Below are positions 33,722 to 42,910 of a stretch of DNA of 64,000 nt, in pieces (positions within the stretch are counted from its first letter, which is position 1; every line of letters starts with the position of its first letter). The translations under genes were made by a program, and so were the position numbers. Where the stretch lies: the NCBI RefSeq assembly GCF_042139015.1, contig NZ_JBHIKY010000018.1, positions 1 to 64,000 of the forward strand, in the 5' to 3' direction. This stretch comes from JBHIKY01 sp042139015 (GTDB lineage: Bacteria; Bacillota; Bacilli; Bacillales; Marinococcaceae). Under the pieces are notes generated by a model. It made no database searches. It was given only the letters and a program-made list of their open reading frames with translations, and had not been told where the DNA came from.

Positions 33722-34729
33722 TTATGCATTAACGAGAAGTGTTTTTTTTTCTTCAATTGCCTGTTTGGCTGTAATGAGAGCCAGCTTATAAACGTCCTTT
33801 GTGCTGCAGCCTCGTGACAAATCATTCACTGGTTTGTTCAGCCCCTGCAGAATGGGGCCAATGGCGTCATAGCCGCCAAGACGCTGGGCAATCTTATAGC
33901 CTAAGTTACCTGACTCAAGGCTTGGGAAGATAAATACATTCGCTTCCCCCTGTAACGGAGAATCTGGTGCTTTCTTTAGCGCAACTGCCGGCACGAATGC
34001 TGCATCAAATTGGAATTCTCCGTCTATTACAAGATCCGGTCGAGTTTTCTGTGCTGTCACCGTTGCTTCGGAAACCTTTTTTGTTTCCAAAGAAGACGCA
34101 GACCCTTTCGTTGAAAAGCTCAGCATTGCAACTTTTGGATCAATTTCAAACGTTTTGGCCGTTTCTGCTGTCGAAATAGCGATTTCTGCCAATTCTTCAG
34201 CGTTGGGAGAAATATTAATGGCACAGTCGGCAAAAACAAATTTTTTGTCCTCTTTTACCATGATAAAGACCCCGGATGTTTTCTGGATACCCGGTTTCGT
34301 TTTGATAATCTGTAAAGCCGGCCGCACGGTATCCCCGGTTGAGTGAGCTGCTCCACTCACTAATCCGTCTGCAAAATCAAGGTATACAAGCATTGTCCCA
34401 AAATAGTTCGGATCCTGCAGCTTTTCGTGGGCCGACTCTTCTGATTCTTTTCCTTTGCGGCGTTTTACAAATGCAGAAACAAGCTCATCAAACCGCTCGT
34501 ACGTTTTCGGATCGAATATTTCCGCTTTTGTCAGAGAAACTCCGAGAGAATCTGCTTTTTTCAGCACATCTTCTTTTTTTCCTACAATTATCGGCTTCAG
34601 CATCCCATCCTGTGACAGCTGAGCCGCAGCTTCTACAATCCGTTCGTCCTCACCTTCCGGAAATACGATCGATGGATATTCCGTTTTCACCTGGCTTTTA
34701 ATGCTGTCAAAGAGATCAACCACAGCCAT
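33722..34729 (-). CDS. pta: Phosphate acetyltransferase Pta
   Basis: A 335-residue enzyme converting acetyl-CoA and phosphate to acetyl phosphate in overflow metabolism. IVFPEGEDERIVEAA at the start, GAAHSTGDTVRPALQIIKT in the middle and LQGLNKPVNDLSRGCSTKDVYKLALITA at the end are characteristic. ATG 34729 follows AAGGAGG directly; the frame continues to 34900 but the added 57 residues are basic and unlike Pta. A cre-like site lies upstream at 34962-34977, matching the known CcpA activation of pta in B. subtilis. Confidence 0.95.
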   Translation of the reverse strand: MAVVDLFDSIKSQVKTEYPSIVFPEGEDERIVEAAAQLSQDGMLKPIIVGKKEDVLKKADSLGVSLTKAEIFDPKTYERFDELVSAFVKRRKGKESEESAHEKLQDPNYFGTMLVYLDFADGLVSGAAHSTGDTVRPALQIIKTKPGIQKTSGVFIMVKEDKKFVFADCAINISPNAEELAEIAISTAETAKTFEIDPKVAMLSFSTKGSASSLETKKVSEATVTAQKTRPDLVIDGEFQFDAAFVPAVALKKAPDSPLQGEANVFIFPSLESGNLGYKIAQRLGGYDAIGPILQGLNKPVNDLSRGCSTKDVYKLALITAKQAIEEKKTLLVNA

Positions 34730-34961
34730 TCCTCCTTCAAGAATCTTGCGTTTCTCACAAAAGCTGTTCTGCTTCGATGAATGCCGTCTCGTTTTCTCTA
34801 TATATGATACCCGCTGACGGGCTGTAAATAATCTTTTGTGAAAATGTTTCAATCTTTTTTCATACCTAGCATACTCCTCTTTCTGAAAAAAATAAACCAA
34901 CTTGCATAAAATAGAAATAATAAAAATTTTCTAACTCCTTCTTCCGGCTCTAACCCTTGAT

Positions 34962-34977
34962 ATAAAAGCGTTTTCAT
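34962..34977 (-). promoter_or_regulatory. CcpA cre-like site upstream of pta
   Basis: ATAAAAGCGTTTTCAT fits the cre consensus with one mismatch. B. subtilis pta is activated by CcpA through an upstream cre. The site is about 230 bases from the start codon, so the promoter must lie between. Confidence 0.6.
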
Positions 34978-35025
34978 TCACTTTCACAAGCAGGAATGAC
35001 GCATAAATTATATAAATATATTAAA

Positions 35026-35041
35026 TGTTTCACGTGAAACA
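35026..35041. promoter_or_regulatory. parS site (ParB/Spo0J binding)
   Basis: TGTTTCACGTGAAACA is a perfect palindrome and fits the bacillar parS consensus TGTTNCACGTGAAACA at every position. It lies between the divergent pta and TetR genes. parS sites cluster around the origin, so this supports an origin-proximal location. Confidence 0.93.
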
Positions 35042-35160
35042 TATTGATCTTTTCTACCTTTTCTTATACGTTATAAGGAAATCTCGGCTTTTCGCAAAAT
35101 CCCAAAGCCGGTAATCTACACTTTTGTCTTTATATATTAAAGGAAAGATAGGAGATTGTG

Positions 35161-35760
35161 ATGAGCCCAAAAATAGGAATGGAGCCAATCCGCAGAAAAC
35201 AAGCTATTGATGCGGCCAAAGTGTGTATTTTAAATCATGGTTTTGCTCATTTTTCGATTAAAGATGTAGCCAAAGAAGCCGGTATCAGTACGGGCGTATT
35301 GTATCATTATTTTCAGAATAAACAGGATCTGCTCGTCCAGGTTTTGAAAGAAACATTTGCTGAAACAGAGCAATCTGTCCGGAAAGCAGTCGACAGCAAC
35401 CCATCTTTTGAATCTAAATTTACTGCATATTTAGAGACTGTCGTGCATGTCCCTGAGAACAACCCTTCGTTCTACCTGCTGCTGCTGAATTATTTAGCTC
35501 AATCTCCTTATAATGAGGATGTCCGTGAGCTCGTTCAGAAGTTTTTTGGAAACCTCACTTCATATCTCGATACTATTCTATTCCTGGGAGTGCAGGAAAA
35601 TAAACTATCTGAGCTGCAGGCAGGGACATTATCGAGACTTATTATCGGCCAGGCGATGGGACTCGCATTTCAGGAAAACCTGCATCCTCACGAGAAGATG
35701 AAGGAGCATCGCCAAGAATTTGTAAGAATTTTTCAACATTATCTTGCTCAAAACAAATAA
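35161..35760 (+). CDS. TetR family regulator of the fatty-acid gene pair
   Basis: A 199-residue TetR-type repressor. The helix-turn-helix is residues about 20-52 (FSIKDVAKEAGISTGVLYHYFQNKQDLL). The rest is helical, with the length and character of FadR/KstR-like acyl-CoA sensors. ATG 35161 is chosen, 6 bases after GGAG; a GTG lies 3 bases earlier. It is followed by a 2,4-dienoyl-CoA reductase-like gene and an enoyl-CoA hydratase, with a palindrome CGAACGTTCG at 35793-35802 that is its likely operator. Control of fatty-acid breakdown is inferred. Confidence 0.87.
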   Translation: MSPKIGMEPIRRKQAIDAAKVCILNHGFAHFSIKDVAKEAGISTGVLYHYFQNKQDLLVQVLKETFAETEQSVRKAVDSNPSFESKFTAYLETVVHVPENNPSFYLLLLNYLAQSPYNEDVRELVQKFFGNLTSYLDTILFLGVQENKLSELQAGTLSRLIIGQAMGLAFQENLHPHEKMKEHRQEFVRIFQHYLAQNK

Positions 35761-35802
35761 AAGGGTATATAATGAATTTGATTTATTTATAACGAACGTT
35801 CG
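35745..35802 (+). promoter_or_regulatory. Promoter and palindromic operator of the fadH-like operon
   Basis: TTGCTC (35745-35750) and TATAAT (35767-35772) form a promoter with a 16-base spacer. CGAACGTTCG (35793-35802) follows around +20, a position suited to repression by the TetR protein encoded just upstream. Confidence 0.55.
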
Positions 35803-35826
35803 AAATAAAAAGTTAGGGGGAAGAAA

Positions 35827-37755
35827 ATGGCGTACGAGCATTTGCTGTCACCTATTACACTGCGAAATACTACTCTTTCCACCCGTATTATGATGGGATC
35901 GATGCATGTCGGACTCGAGGGAGAAGAAAACGGTCACGAGAAATTAATTGCCTTCTATACTAAACGAGCGCGTGAAAATGTCGGCATAATTGTTACTGGC
36001 GGAGCAGCTGTGGCCCCTGAAGGAAGCGGCGGAGAAAATTTCATGTCCATTTTTCAGGATGAAGACATTAAACGCTGGCTGCCGCTTACTAAAAGCGTTC
36101 ACAACGCCGGTGGAAAAATCGCCCTTCAGCTTTTTCATGCCGGCCGTTACGCATACAAGGCTATGACCGGCATGGATCCAGTTGCCCCCTCCCCGCTCCG
36201 CTCTCCGATAAATCCTGATGAGCCTGTGGAAATGTCTGAAACAGAAATTGAGCGTACGATTGAAGCTTTCGCAGCTGGTGCCCTGCGCGCAAAAGAAGCA
36301 GGGTTTGATGCTGTAGAAATAATGGGATCAGAGGGGTATCTCATAAATCAATTCGTCTCCCCTGTGACGAATAAAAGAAAAGACCGCTGGGGAGGCTCCT
36401 TTGAGAATAGACTGCGGTTTCCATTGGCAATAACCTGTCGCGTACGAGAAAAGATTGGAGATAATTACCCGGTTATCTTTCGTATGTCCGGACTTGACTT
36501 AATAGACAACAGCACGACTCCAGAGGAAACTACACGCTGGGCTAAAGAGCTTGAAAAGGCTGGCATTGATTTGTTAAATATTGGGATTGGCTGGCATGAA
36601 TCGCAGGTCCCGACTATTTCGATGAAAGTTCCCCGAAACCACTTTGCAGGGATTGCTCAGCAGATAAAAGAAAGCGTTTCCATTCCAGTCATTGCTTCCA
36701 ACCGCATTAATAACCCACAGGATGCAGAGCTTCTTCTGCAGCAGGGTAAAGCGGATATGATTTCGATGGCACGGCCGTTTTTAGCCGACCCGGAAATCAT
36801 TACGAAAGCGAAGGAAGGACGCGAACAGGAAATCAATACGTGTATCGCCTGTAACCAGGCCTGCCTGGATCATGTGTTTGAAAATAAATCGGCCACCTGC
36901 ATGGTCAATCCAGAGGCAGGCCGCGAGCTCACTCTTCGACTGGAAAAAACGAAAGTCCCCAAAAAGATCCTTGTGGTGGGAGCCGGTCCGGCGGGGCTAG
37001 AAGCTGCTCGAGTAGCTTCAGAACGAGGCCACTTCGTCACCCTCGTCGACGAAAAGAATACAATCGGCGGCCAGCTTAACTATTCACGGATCGTTCCAGG
37101 TAAATCAGAATTTAATGAAACCATCCGCTATTACCGAGTTCAGCTTGAAAAACTCGGTGTGAAAATTGCGCTTGGTACTGCGGTTGATAAAACACATCCT
37201 CTTATTGAGCAGGCTGATGAAGTGATTATTGCCGCGGGTATCATTCCGCGCGAGCCGGAAATAGAGGGACTTACTTCCAGCAGTCATGTTTTTTCCTATC
37301 GTGATGTGTTTGAAAATAATGCTACGGTTGCTGGAAACGTCGTTATCATTGGCGGAGGAGGAATCGCCTGTGATCTCGCTTCCTTTCTCTACGATAAAGG
37401 TCACACCACGCTCACCCTTCTTCAGCGAGGCAATAAATTTGCTCGTGGTATCGGAAAAACAACACGCTGGGCTACAATCATGGAGCTGAAAAAGAAAGGC
37501 ATTCAAATGACAGGCGGTGTCCTTTACAAAAAGGTTCTTCCTGAAGGTATCCTTATTTCAATAGAAGGAAAAGAAAAGCTCGTAGAAGCAGATACGATAA
37601 TCACCGCAAGCGGCCAGCTTTCCAATCCAGCTTTGTATGAAGCGCTGAAAGCACAGGGCACGCCGGCTCACGTGATCGGCGGCGCCCGTCTTGCTGTCGG
37701 TCTCGATGCGAAGCAGGCAATCTATGATGGTGCCCTGGCCGGGAGGGCTATTTAA
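35827..37755 (+). CDS. 2,4-dienoyl-CoA reductase-like FMN/Fe-S/FAD oxidoreductase
   Basis: A 642-residue old-yellow-enzyme-type flavoprotein with three parts: an FMN TIM barrel (1 to about 330), a 4Fe-4S cluster bound by Cys339, Cys342, Cys346 and Cys358 (CIACNQACLD...C), and a FAD/NAD(P) half starting VVGAGPAGLEAARVAS near 385. This is the FadH architecture, which reduces 2,4-dienoyl-CoA during unsaturated fatty-acid oxidation. Related enzymes reduce other enoates or bile acids. The TetR regulator before it and the enoyl-CoA hydratase after it support a fatty-acid role. Confidence 0.88.
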   Translation: MAYEHLLSPITLRNTTLSTRIMMGSMHVGLEGEENGHEKLIAFYTKRARENVGIIVTGGAAVAPEGSGGENFMSIFQDEDIKRWLPLTKSVHNAGGKIALQLFHAGRYAYKAMTGMDPVAPSPLRSPINPDEPVEMSETEIERTIEAFAAGALRAKEAGFDAVEIMGSEGYLINQFVSPVTNKRKDRWGGSFENRLRFPLAITCRVREKIGDNYPVIFRMSGLDLIDNSTTPEETTRWAKELEKAGIDLLNIGIGWHESQVPTISMKVPRNHFAGIAQQIKESVSIPVIASNRINNPQDAELLLQQGKADMISMARPFLADPEIITKAKEGREQEINTCIACNQACLDHVFENKSATCMVNPEAGRELTLRLEKTKVPKKILVVGAGPAGLEAARVASERGHFVTLVDEKNTIGGQLNYSRIVPGKSEFNETIRYYRVQLEKLGVKIALGTAVDKTHPLIEQADEVIIAAGIIPREPEIEGLTSSSHVFSYRDVFENNATVAGNVVIIGGGGIACDLASFLYDKGHTTLTLLQRGNKFARGIGKTTRWATIMELKKKGIQMTGGVLYKKVLPEGILISIEGKEKLVEADTIITASGQLSNPALYEALKAQGTPAHVIGGARLAVGLDAKQAIYDGALAGRAI

Positions 37756-37834
37756 GAAAAATCGTGTTCGGATTGCTCTCCCTGCCGCTTTCAATATATA
37801 GATATTTCAGCTTTTACATTCTGAAAGGAGAAAA

Positions 37835-38584
37835 ATGATGAAGCAAACCACAGTACTTTATGAAAAAAAGGATGGAATTGCACGAATTACCTTGAACCGT
37901 CCCGAGGTAAAGAATGCGTTAAACCACGCCATGCACGAAGAGCTTTTTCAATGCTTTCACGAGGCGGAGCAGGATAAGGAGGTAGAAGTAATTGTCCTGC
38001 AGGGAAGCGGTGATTCCTTTTGCGCAGGAGCGGATTTAAAAAGCATCCCACTTGAAGATATGGATAATTTTGAGTACGGGCTTTACCTGCGGGACACATA
38101 CAACCGGTTGATTCTGCTTATAGATTCAATTGAAAAACCGACAGTCGCTTACCTTAACGGTATTGCGGTTGGAGCGGGCCTGAGTATTGCCCTTGCCTGT
38201 GACTATCGAGTTGCTGAGCAGAATGCGAAAATGGCACTCAGCTTTTTGAAAATCGGGTTGGTGCCGGATGCAGGCGCTTCTTATTTTCTTCCCCGACTAG
38301 TCGGTCTTGGCAAAGCAGCTGAAATGGGTCTTGGAAATACGATAACTGCGGAAGAGGCTTACCGCATTAATTTAATTACATCCATAGGAAATCCTGATGA
38401 ACTTGCTGAAGATCTCGTGAAGGTCCCTTCAAAAGCTTTTGGCCTGATGATGAGGAACATGAAAAAAGGATCGGAAAAAAGCCTCGCAGAGGTACTCGAA
38501 ATGGAAGTATCAGCTCAGACTGCCGCCGGCCAGACCGAAGAACACAAGCAGGCAATTAAGCGATTTGTCGACAAGAGAAAGTAA
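37835..38584 (+). CDS. Enoyl-CoA hydratase/isomerase family protein
   Basis: A 249-residue crotonase-fold enzyme. The oxyanion-hole segments are GSGDSFCAGADLKSI and YLNGIAVGAGLSIALACDYRVA; at the second catalytic region the sequence is KIGLVPDAGASYFLPRLVG, with Asp at the place of one glutamate, so it may be an isomerase rather than a hydratase. It starts at ATG 37835 after GAAAGGAG, 80 bases behind the fadH-like gene, probably in the same operon. Confidence 0.88.
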   Translation: MMKQTTVLYEKKDGIARITLNRPEVKNALNHAMHEELFQCFHEAEQDKEVEVIVLQGSGDSFCAGADLKSIPLEDMDNFEYGLYLRDTYNRLILLIDSIEKPTVAYLNGIAVGAGLSIALACDYRVAEQNAKMALSFLKIGLVPDAGASYFLPRLVGLGKAAEMGLGNTITAEEAYRINLITSIGNPDELAEDLVKVPSKAFGLMMRNMKKGSEKSLAEVLEMEVSAQTAAGQTEEHKQAIKRFVDKRK

Positions 38585-38717
38585 GTTTATTAAAAGGGAC
38601 ACTTCTGCATGCCGTCATTTTCACTACCAGCATTTCTATGTCCTTCATTCGTTGTAGACCAGTAATTTATGATATAGTTGAAATCGGAAAAAGGATGACA
38701 TAAGGAGTGATTCAACA

Positions 38718-39467
38718 ATGAGTGAAGCTTCACAAACATTGGATGGATGGTATTGCCTGCATGATTTTCGTAATATGGACTGGGCTTCCTGGAAAACTCT
38801 TTCGAGTGAAAAACGCCAGAGCATCCTTCATGAATTTATACAGATGATCGGGGAATGGCAGGACGTAGAAAATCAGGAGCGCGGCAGTCACGCACTCTAT
38901 ACCATTGTCGGCCAGAAAGCTGATTTTATGATGATGGTGCTGCGACCGACATTAAATGATCTAAATGATATAGAAAATGCATTTAATAAATCTGGGCTGG
39001 CAGAATATACAATTCCCACATATTCATATGTATCCGTCGTAGAACTCGGCAACTATATGCCGCCGAAAGACGGCAGTGACCCGCTCGATAATCCTGAGCT
39101 TCGTGCAAGAATTTTCCCGATTCTTCCTAAATGGAATCATGTCTGCTTTTATCCAATGGATAAAAAACGAGAAGGCAATGACAACTGGTACTCTCTGCCG
39201 ATGAAGGAGCGGCGTGAACTCATGCGCGCTCACGGGATGACCGGCCGTAAGTACGCCGGAAAGATAAAGCAGATTATTACCGGATCCACCGGTTTTGACG
39301 ATTGGGAATGGAGCGTTACCCTGTTTGCTCATGACGCTCTGCAATTTAAGAAAATAGTTTACGAGATGCGGTTTGATGAAGTCTCAGCCCGCTACGGAGA
39401 TTTCGGAGCCTTCTATGTCGGGAATATTCTTCTCCCAGAAAAAATCGAAGCTTTCTTTTACGTGTAA
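38718..39467 (+). CDS. hemQ: Coproheme decarboxylase HemQ
   Basis: A 249-residue member of the chlorite dismutase fold, the last step of the coproporphyrin-dependent heme pathway in Firmicutes (coproheme to heme b). The signature YPMDKKREGNDNWYSLPMKERRELMRAHG contains the catalytic tyrosine and heme-contact residues, and the proximal histidine lies in KIKQIITGSTG-adjacent sequence. In B. subtilis it is ywfI beside pta. ATG 38718 follows AAGGAGTG. Cytoplasmic, homopentameric in the family. Confidence 0.95.
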   Translation: MSEASQTLDGWYCLHDFRNMDWASWKTLSSEKRQSILHEFIQMIGEWQDVENQERGSHALYTIVGQKADFMMMVLRPTLNDLNDIENAFNKSGLAEYTIPTYSYVSVVELGNYMPPKDGSDPLDNPELRARIFPILPKWNHVCFYPMDKKREGNDNWYSLPMKERRELMRAHGMTGRKYAGKIKQIITGSTGFDDWEWSVTLFAHDALQFKKIVYEMRFDEVSARYGDFGAFYVGNILLPEKIEAFFYV

Positions 39468-39495
39468 AAGCTGTGCAGCCGCACAGCTTTTTTTA
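39467..39495 (+). terminator. Intrinsic terminator after hemQ
   Basis: AAGCTGTGC pairs with GCACAGCTT, loop AGCC, followed by TTTTTT, directly after the stop codon. Confidence 0.9.
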
Positions 39496-39496
39496 T

Positions 39497-39525
39497 TCAT
39501 AACCTGCCTTCCCTTTTCATACATT
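39497..39525 (+). promoter_or_regulatory. Sigma-E type promoter of cwlJ-gerQ
   Basis: TCATAAC and CATACATT are separated by 14 bases, fitting the mother-cell sigma-E consensus (KMATATT-N14-CATACAHT). Transcription would start about 35 bases before cwlJ. cwlJ and gerQ are sigma-E genes in B. subtilis. Confidence 0.7.
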
Positions 39526-39567
39526 GTGATAATGGCATGCAAGCATCTATGAAAATGAGGTGATCGC

Positions 39568-39993
39568 GTGGCGGTCGTTCAGGCAAACGAAGAGGACATG
39601 AAAATGCTTGCCCGATTAATGAGAGCGGAAGCAGAAGGAGAAGGTGTACAGGGCATGCTGCTGGCCGGAAATGTAATGGTCAACCGGGTTTTTGCCTCCT
39701 GTATTGATTTCACGGATATTCGTACGATTCCGCAGATGGCTTTTCAATCCCCCGGCGGATTTGAAGCTGTTCAAAAAGGTTATTTTTATCAGCGGGCACG
39801 TGATAAAGAAATTAGACTGGCCCGCAGGCTGGTGAACGGCGAGCGATTTTCACCAGCACAAGAATCGCTGTGGTTTTTCCGTCCTGCCGGTGAATGTCCA
39901 GCCCAATGGTTCGGACAGCCGAACGTTGGACGTTTTAAGGCCCATTGTTTCTTTTCCCCTACTTATGCAGATTGCCCCGATGTATATCGGTAA
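39568..39993 (+). CDS. cwlJ: Spore cortex-lytic enzyme CwlJ
   Basis: A 141-residue SleB/CwlJ-type hydrolase that degrades spore cortex peptidoglycan in germination. It has no signal peptide, as usual for CwlJ, which is placed in the coat. The catalytic glutamate lies in RAEAEGEGVQGMLLAGNVMVNR; the C-terminus has the conserved SLWFFRPAGECPAQW. It starts with GTG 39568 after GAGGTGATC. gerQ follows after 15 bases; GerQ is needed for CwlJ localisation in B. subtilis. Confidence 0.94.
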   Translation: MAVVQANEEDMKMLARLMRAEAEGEGVQGMLLAGNVMVNRVFASCIDFTDIRTIPQMAFQSPGGFEAVQKGYFYQRARDKEIRLARRLVNGERFSPAQESLWFFRPAGECPAQWFGQPNVGRFKAHCFFSPTYADCPDVYR

Positions 39994-40008
39994 AAAAGGA
40001 GGAAAATT

Positions 40009-40446
40009 ATGTATAACTATAATTCATGGTATGGCTATCCTGTGCAGGGCTATTATCCCCAGTATGACATGCGTCAAAATGGAAACGGAAATGGGAACGG
40101 GAATGGGAATGGGAATGGGAATGGGAATGGGAATGGAAACGGGAATGGCGGAATGCTGCCGATCGAACAATCATATATTGAAAATATTCTCCGTTTAAAC
40201 CGCGGCAAACCGGCAACTGTGTATATGACTTTTGAAAACAATCCAGACTGGAGCTCGATGGTTTTTCAAGGCATTATTGAAGAAGCCGGCCGCGATCATA
40301 TCGTATTGAGCGATCCCGATAATGGCAAGTGGTATTTGTTATTGATGGTGTATCTTGACTACATCGTTTTTGATGAGGAAATTGATTATGAGTATCCATT
40401 TGACGGCGGCGGTCAGTCTCAGATGGGCACCTACTCTCCCCGCTGA
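40009..40446 (+). CDS. gerQ: Spore coat protein GerQ
   Basis: A 145-residue coat protein needed to hold CwlJ in the spore coat. The conserved C-terminal half is SYIENILRLNRGKPATVYMTFENNPDW to YLDYIVFDEEIDY. The N-terminal part is tyrosine-rich, then 12 tandem Asn-Gly pairs (40078-40149). There is no lysine before about residue 60, whereas B. subtilis GerQ is cross-linked by transglutaminase through N-terminal lysines, so cross-linking must differ here. It is co-transcribed with cwlJ. Confidence 0.93.
   Translation: MYNYNSWYGYPVQGYYPQYDMRQNGNGNGNGNGNGNGNGNGNGNGNGGMLPIEQSYIENILRLNRGKPATVYMTFENNPDWSSMVFQGIIEEAGRDHIVLSDPDNGKWYLLLMVYLDYIVFDEEIDYEYPFDGGGQSQMGTYSPR
40078..40149 (+). repeat. Hexanucleotide (AAYGGN)12 tandem repeat in gerQ
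   Basis: Twelve copies of a 6-base unit, mostly AATGGG, encode Asn-Gly pairs. Repeat-number change would keep the frame. GGG runs every 6 bases also make a G-quadruplex-capable coding strand. Confidence 0.95.
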
Positions 40447-40505
40447 GCAGGATTTGTTTAAAAATCAAACATGTGTGATATAGTGCACCTACAGAAAATT
40501 CCATG

Positions 40506-40540
40506 AACAGCGCAGGCCAACAGGCAGCGCTGTTTTCTCA
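40506..40540 (+). terminator. Intrinsic terminator after gerQ
   Basis: AACAGCGC pairs with GCGCTGTT, followed by TTCTCATTTTC. Confidence 0.65.
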
Positions 40541-40572
40541 TTTTCTTTTTAAAAATTTTTTAAGCATTCCAC

Positions 40573-40628
40573 TTGAAAGTCAAAAAAGGTCAGGATATAA
40601 TATGTTTACAAGGTCAAAGATAGTCAAA
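40573..40628 (+). promoter_or_regulatory. clpE promoter with two CtsR boxes
   Basis: TTGAAA (40573-40578) and TATAAT (40596-40601) have a 17-base spacer. A perfect CtsR heptad pair GGTCAAAGATAGTCAAA lies at 40612-40628. A second, weaker pair AGTCAAAAAAGGTCA overlaps the -35/spacer region (40578-40592). This is the class III heat-shock arrangement, and multiple boxes are typical of clpE. Confidence 0.9.
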
Positions 40629-40739
40629 GTTAAGGCTGATCATTTGTCCTTGAAAAAAATACGTTATCTTTTTAACCCCAACAAAAAGTTTTAAAATAAT
40701 CGAGCTGTATATATTGAACAATTAAACAAGGAGGAACGA

Positions 40740-42893
40740 ATGATGATGAGATGTGAACATTGTAATGAACGTCAAGCACGTATCGAATTGAATATGAACA
40801 TTAACGGACATCAGCAAAAAATGCACTTATGCGAAGCGTGCTACCGCGAAATTCGCAGCCAGTTGAAGCAGCCTTCCGGCCAAAGCGGCCAGGGCCAGCC
40901 TCATCCATTCGATCAGTTTTTCGGAGGAATGATGAACGGCCAGGCAGCACAGGACCAGCCCGGCCAGAGCCAGACAGCTGCCGGCGGAGGCAAAGGCGGA
41001 CTAATTGATGAACTCGGTAAAAACCTTTCTGATGCTGCCCGTGCCGGTCTGATCGACCCGGTAATCGGCCGCAATAATGAAGTAGAACGAGTCATTGAAA
41101 CGTTGAACCGCCGCAATAAAAACAATCCGGTTCTTATCGGTGAGCCAGGTGTCGGTAAGACTGCGATTGCTGAAGGCCTTGCCTTAAAAATTTCAGACGG
41201 ACAAGTACCGAATAAATTGAAAAATAAAGATATTTATCTGCTTGATGTCACCTCTCTCGTGGCAAACACAGGCATCCGCGGTCAATTTGAAGAGCGGATG
41301 AAGCAGCTTCTGAAAGAATTACAGGAGCGCCAGGATGTCATTGTCTTTATTGATGAAATTCATCAAATTGTAGGTGCTGGATCAGCGGAAGGTTCTTCTG
41401 ACGCCGGCAATATAATGAAACCTGCGCTCGCACGCGGTGAAATTCAGGTGATCGGTGCAACCACCCTTTCCGAATACCGTAAAATCGAAAAGGATGCTGC
41501 CCTCGAACGTCGCTTCCAGCCGGTTATGGTTAATGAACCTAACCTTGAGGACGCAGTTGCCATTATGAAGGGGTTAAAGGATAACTACGAAAAGTATCAT
41601 AAGGTCCGCTATACGGAGGAAGCATTGAAAGCATGTGTCACACTTTCCAGCCGTTATATTCAGGACCGCTTCCTTCCAGATAAAGCGATCGATTTAATGG
41701 ATGAAGCCGGTTCAAAAATCAACCTCGCTCACAGTGAAGAGGATACTAATGAACTGCAAAGCCGCCTTGAACAGATTGCGGTGGAAAAAGAAAAAGCAAC
41801 CCAGCAGGAAAACTACGAAAAGGCAGCCAAGCTGAGGGATGAGGAAACTAAGCTTCAGCAGCAATTAAAGGATTCTGAAACATCCAATATACCTGCGGAA
41901 GAAAAGGCTGTCGTCGATGTGGAAACAATTCAGCAGATAGTGGAAGGCAAAACCGGTATTCCAGTGCGCCGGCTTCAAAAAGACGAACAGCAAAAAATGA
42001 AGGATCTTCCTGATCGGCTGCGTTCCAGCGTGATCGGGCAGGAAAAAGCGGTCGACAAGGTCTCCCGTGCCATCCGCCGCAATCGTGCCGGCCTGCGCCG
42101 CGGCAGTCGTCCAATCGGGTCCTTCCTGTTTGTGGGACCAACCGGCGTAGGGAAAACCGAGCTGTCAAAATCCCTTGCACGTGAAATGTTCGGGGATGAA
42201 GAATCGATGATTCGTCTTGATATGAGTGAATATATGGAGAAGCATTCTGTTTCTAAACTGATAGGCTCCCCTCCAGGTTATGTTGGACACGATGATGCCG
42301 GTCAATTAACAGAACAGGTACGAAGAAAGCCTTACAGCATTATTCTGCTTGATGAAATTGAAAAAGCGCATCCGGATGTACAGCACATGTTCCTGCAGAT
42401 TATGGAAGACGGCCGCCTGACAGACAGTCAGGGACGAACAGTAAGCTTTAAAGACACGGTACTGATCATGACGTCTAATGCCGGGACCGCGCTTAAGAAA
42501 GTCACTGTAGGCTTTGGAAATTCTGAAGATATTGAGCCAAAAATAACTGAGTCCCTCGGTGACTATTTCAAGCCAGAATTTCTGAACCGATTTGACAGCA
42601 TCGTTACCTTCAAGGAATTAGCACAGGACGACCTTGTAACCATTGTCGATCTTATGCTTGCCGAAATAATCGATGCAGCAAAAGATCAGGATCTGACCAT
42701 TACAGTATCAGATGAAGCGAAAGAAAATCTTGCAAAAGCTGGATATGACCCTGCATTCGGGGCCAGACCACTGCGCCGGATCATTGAAGAAAAAGTAGAG
42801 GATGGCATTGCTGACTTAATGCTCGAAGAAGAAAATATTCAAACCATCCGAGTCGCTGTTGAAAATAACGATATTGCTGTTACAAAAGCATAG
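40740..42893 (+). CDS. clpE: ATP-dependent Clp protease ATP-binding subunit ClpE
   Basis: A 717-residue HSP100 unfoldase that feeds ClpP. The ClpE-specific zinc finger is Cys5, Cys8, Cys31 and Cys34. The first AAA+ module has GEPGVGKT and VFIDEIHQ; a UVR-type coiled segment follows (VEKEKATQQENYEKAAKLRDEE, about 350-370); the second module has GPTGVGKTE and the C-terminal ClpB-D2 lid domain. It is preceded by CtsR boxes and followed by a terminator, so it is a single-gene stress operon. ATG 40740 follows AAGGAGG. Confidence 0.96.
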   Translation: MMMRCEHCNERQARIELNMNINGHQQKMHLCEACYREIRSQLKQPSGQSGQGQPHPFDQFFGGMMNGQAAQDQPGQSQTAAGGGKGGLIDELGKNLSDAARAGLIDPVIGRNNEVERVIETLNRRNKNNPVLIGEPGVGKTAIAEGLALKISDGQVPNKLKNKDIYLLDVTSLVANTGIRGQFEERMKQLLKELQERQDVIVFIDEIHQIVGAGSAEGSSDAGNIMKPALARGEIQVIGATTLSEYRKIEKDAALERRFQPVMVNEPNLEDAVAIMKGLKDNYEKYHKVRYTEEALKACVTLSSRYIQDRFLPDKAIDLMDEAGSKINLAHSEEDTNELQSRLEQIAVEKEKATQQENYEKAAKLRDEETKLQQQLKDSETSNIPAEEKAVVDVETIQQIVEGKTGIPVRRLQKDEQQKMKDLPDRLRSSVIGQEKAVDKVSRAIRRNRAGLRRGSRPIGSFLFVGPTGVGKTELSKSLAREMFGDEESMIRLDMSEYMEKHSVSKLIGSPPGYVGHDDAGQLTEQVRRKPYSIILLDEIEKAHPDVQHMFLQIMEDGRLTDSQGRTVSFKDTVLIMTSNAGTALKKVTVGFGNSEDIEPKITESLGDYFKPEFLNRFDSIVTFKELAQDDLVTIVDLMLAEIIDAAKDQDLTITVSDEAKENLAKAGYDPAFGARPLRRIIEEKVEDGIADLMLEEENIQTIRVAVENNDIAVTKA

Positions 42894-42910
42894 CTCCTTC
42901 CTTCCCCTGC

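Noticed and set aside
33377..33732. Two short coding frames in the lipL-pta gap
   Set aside because: Their Phe/Pro-rich repeated composition is produced by the 20-bp array; no ribosome binding sites.
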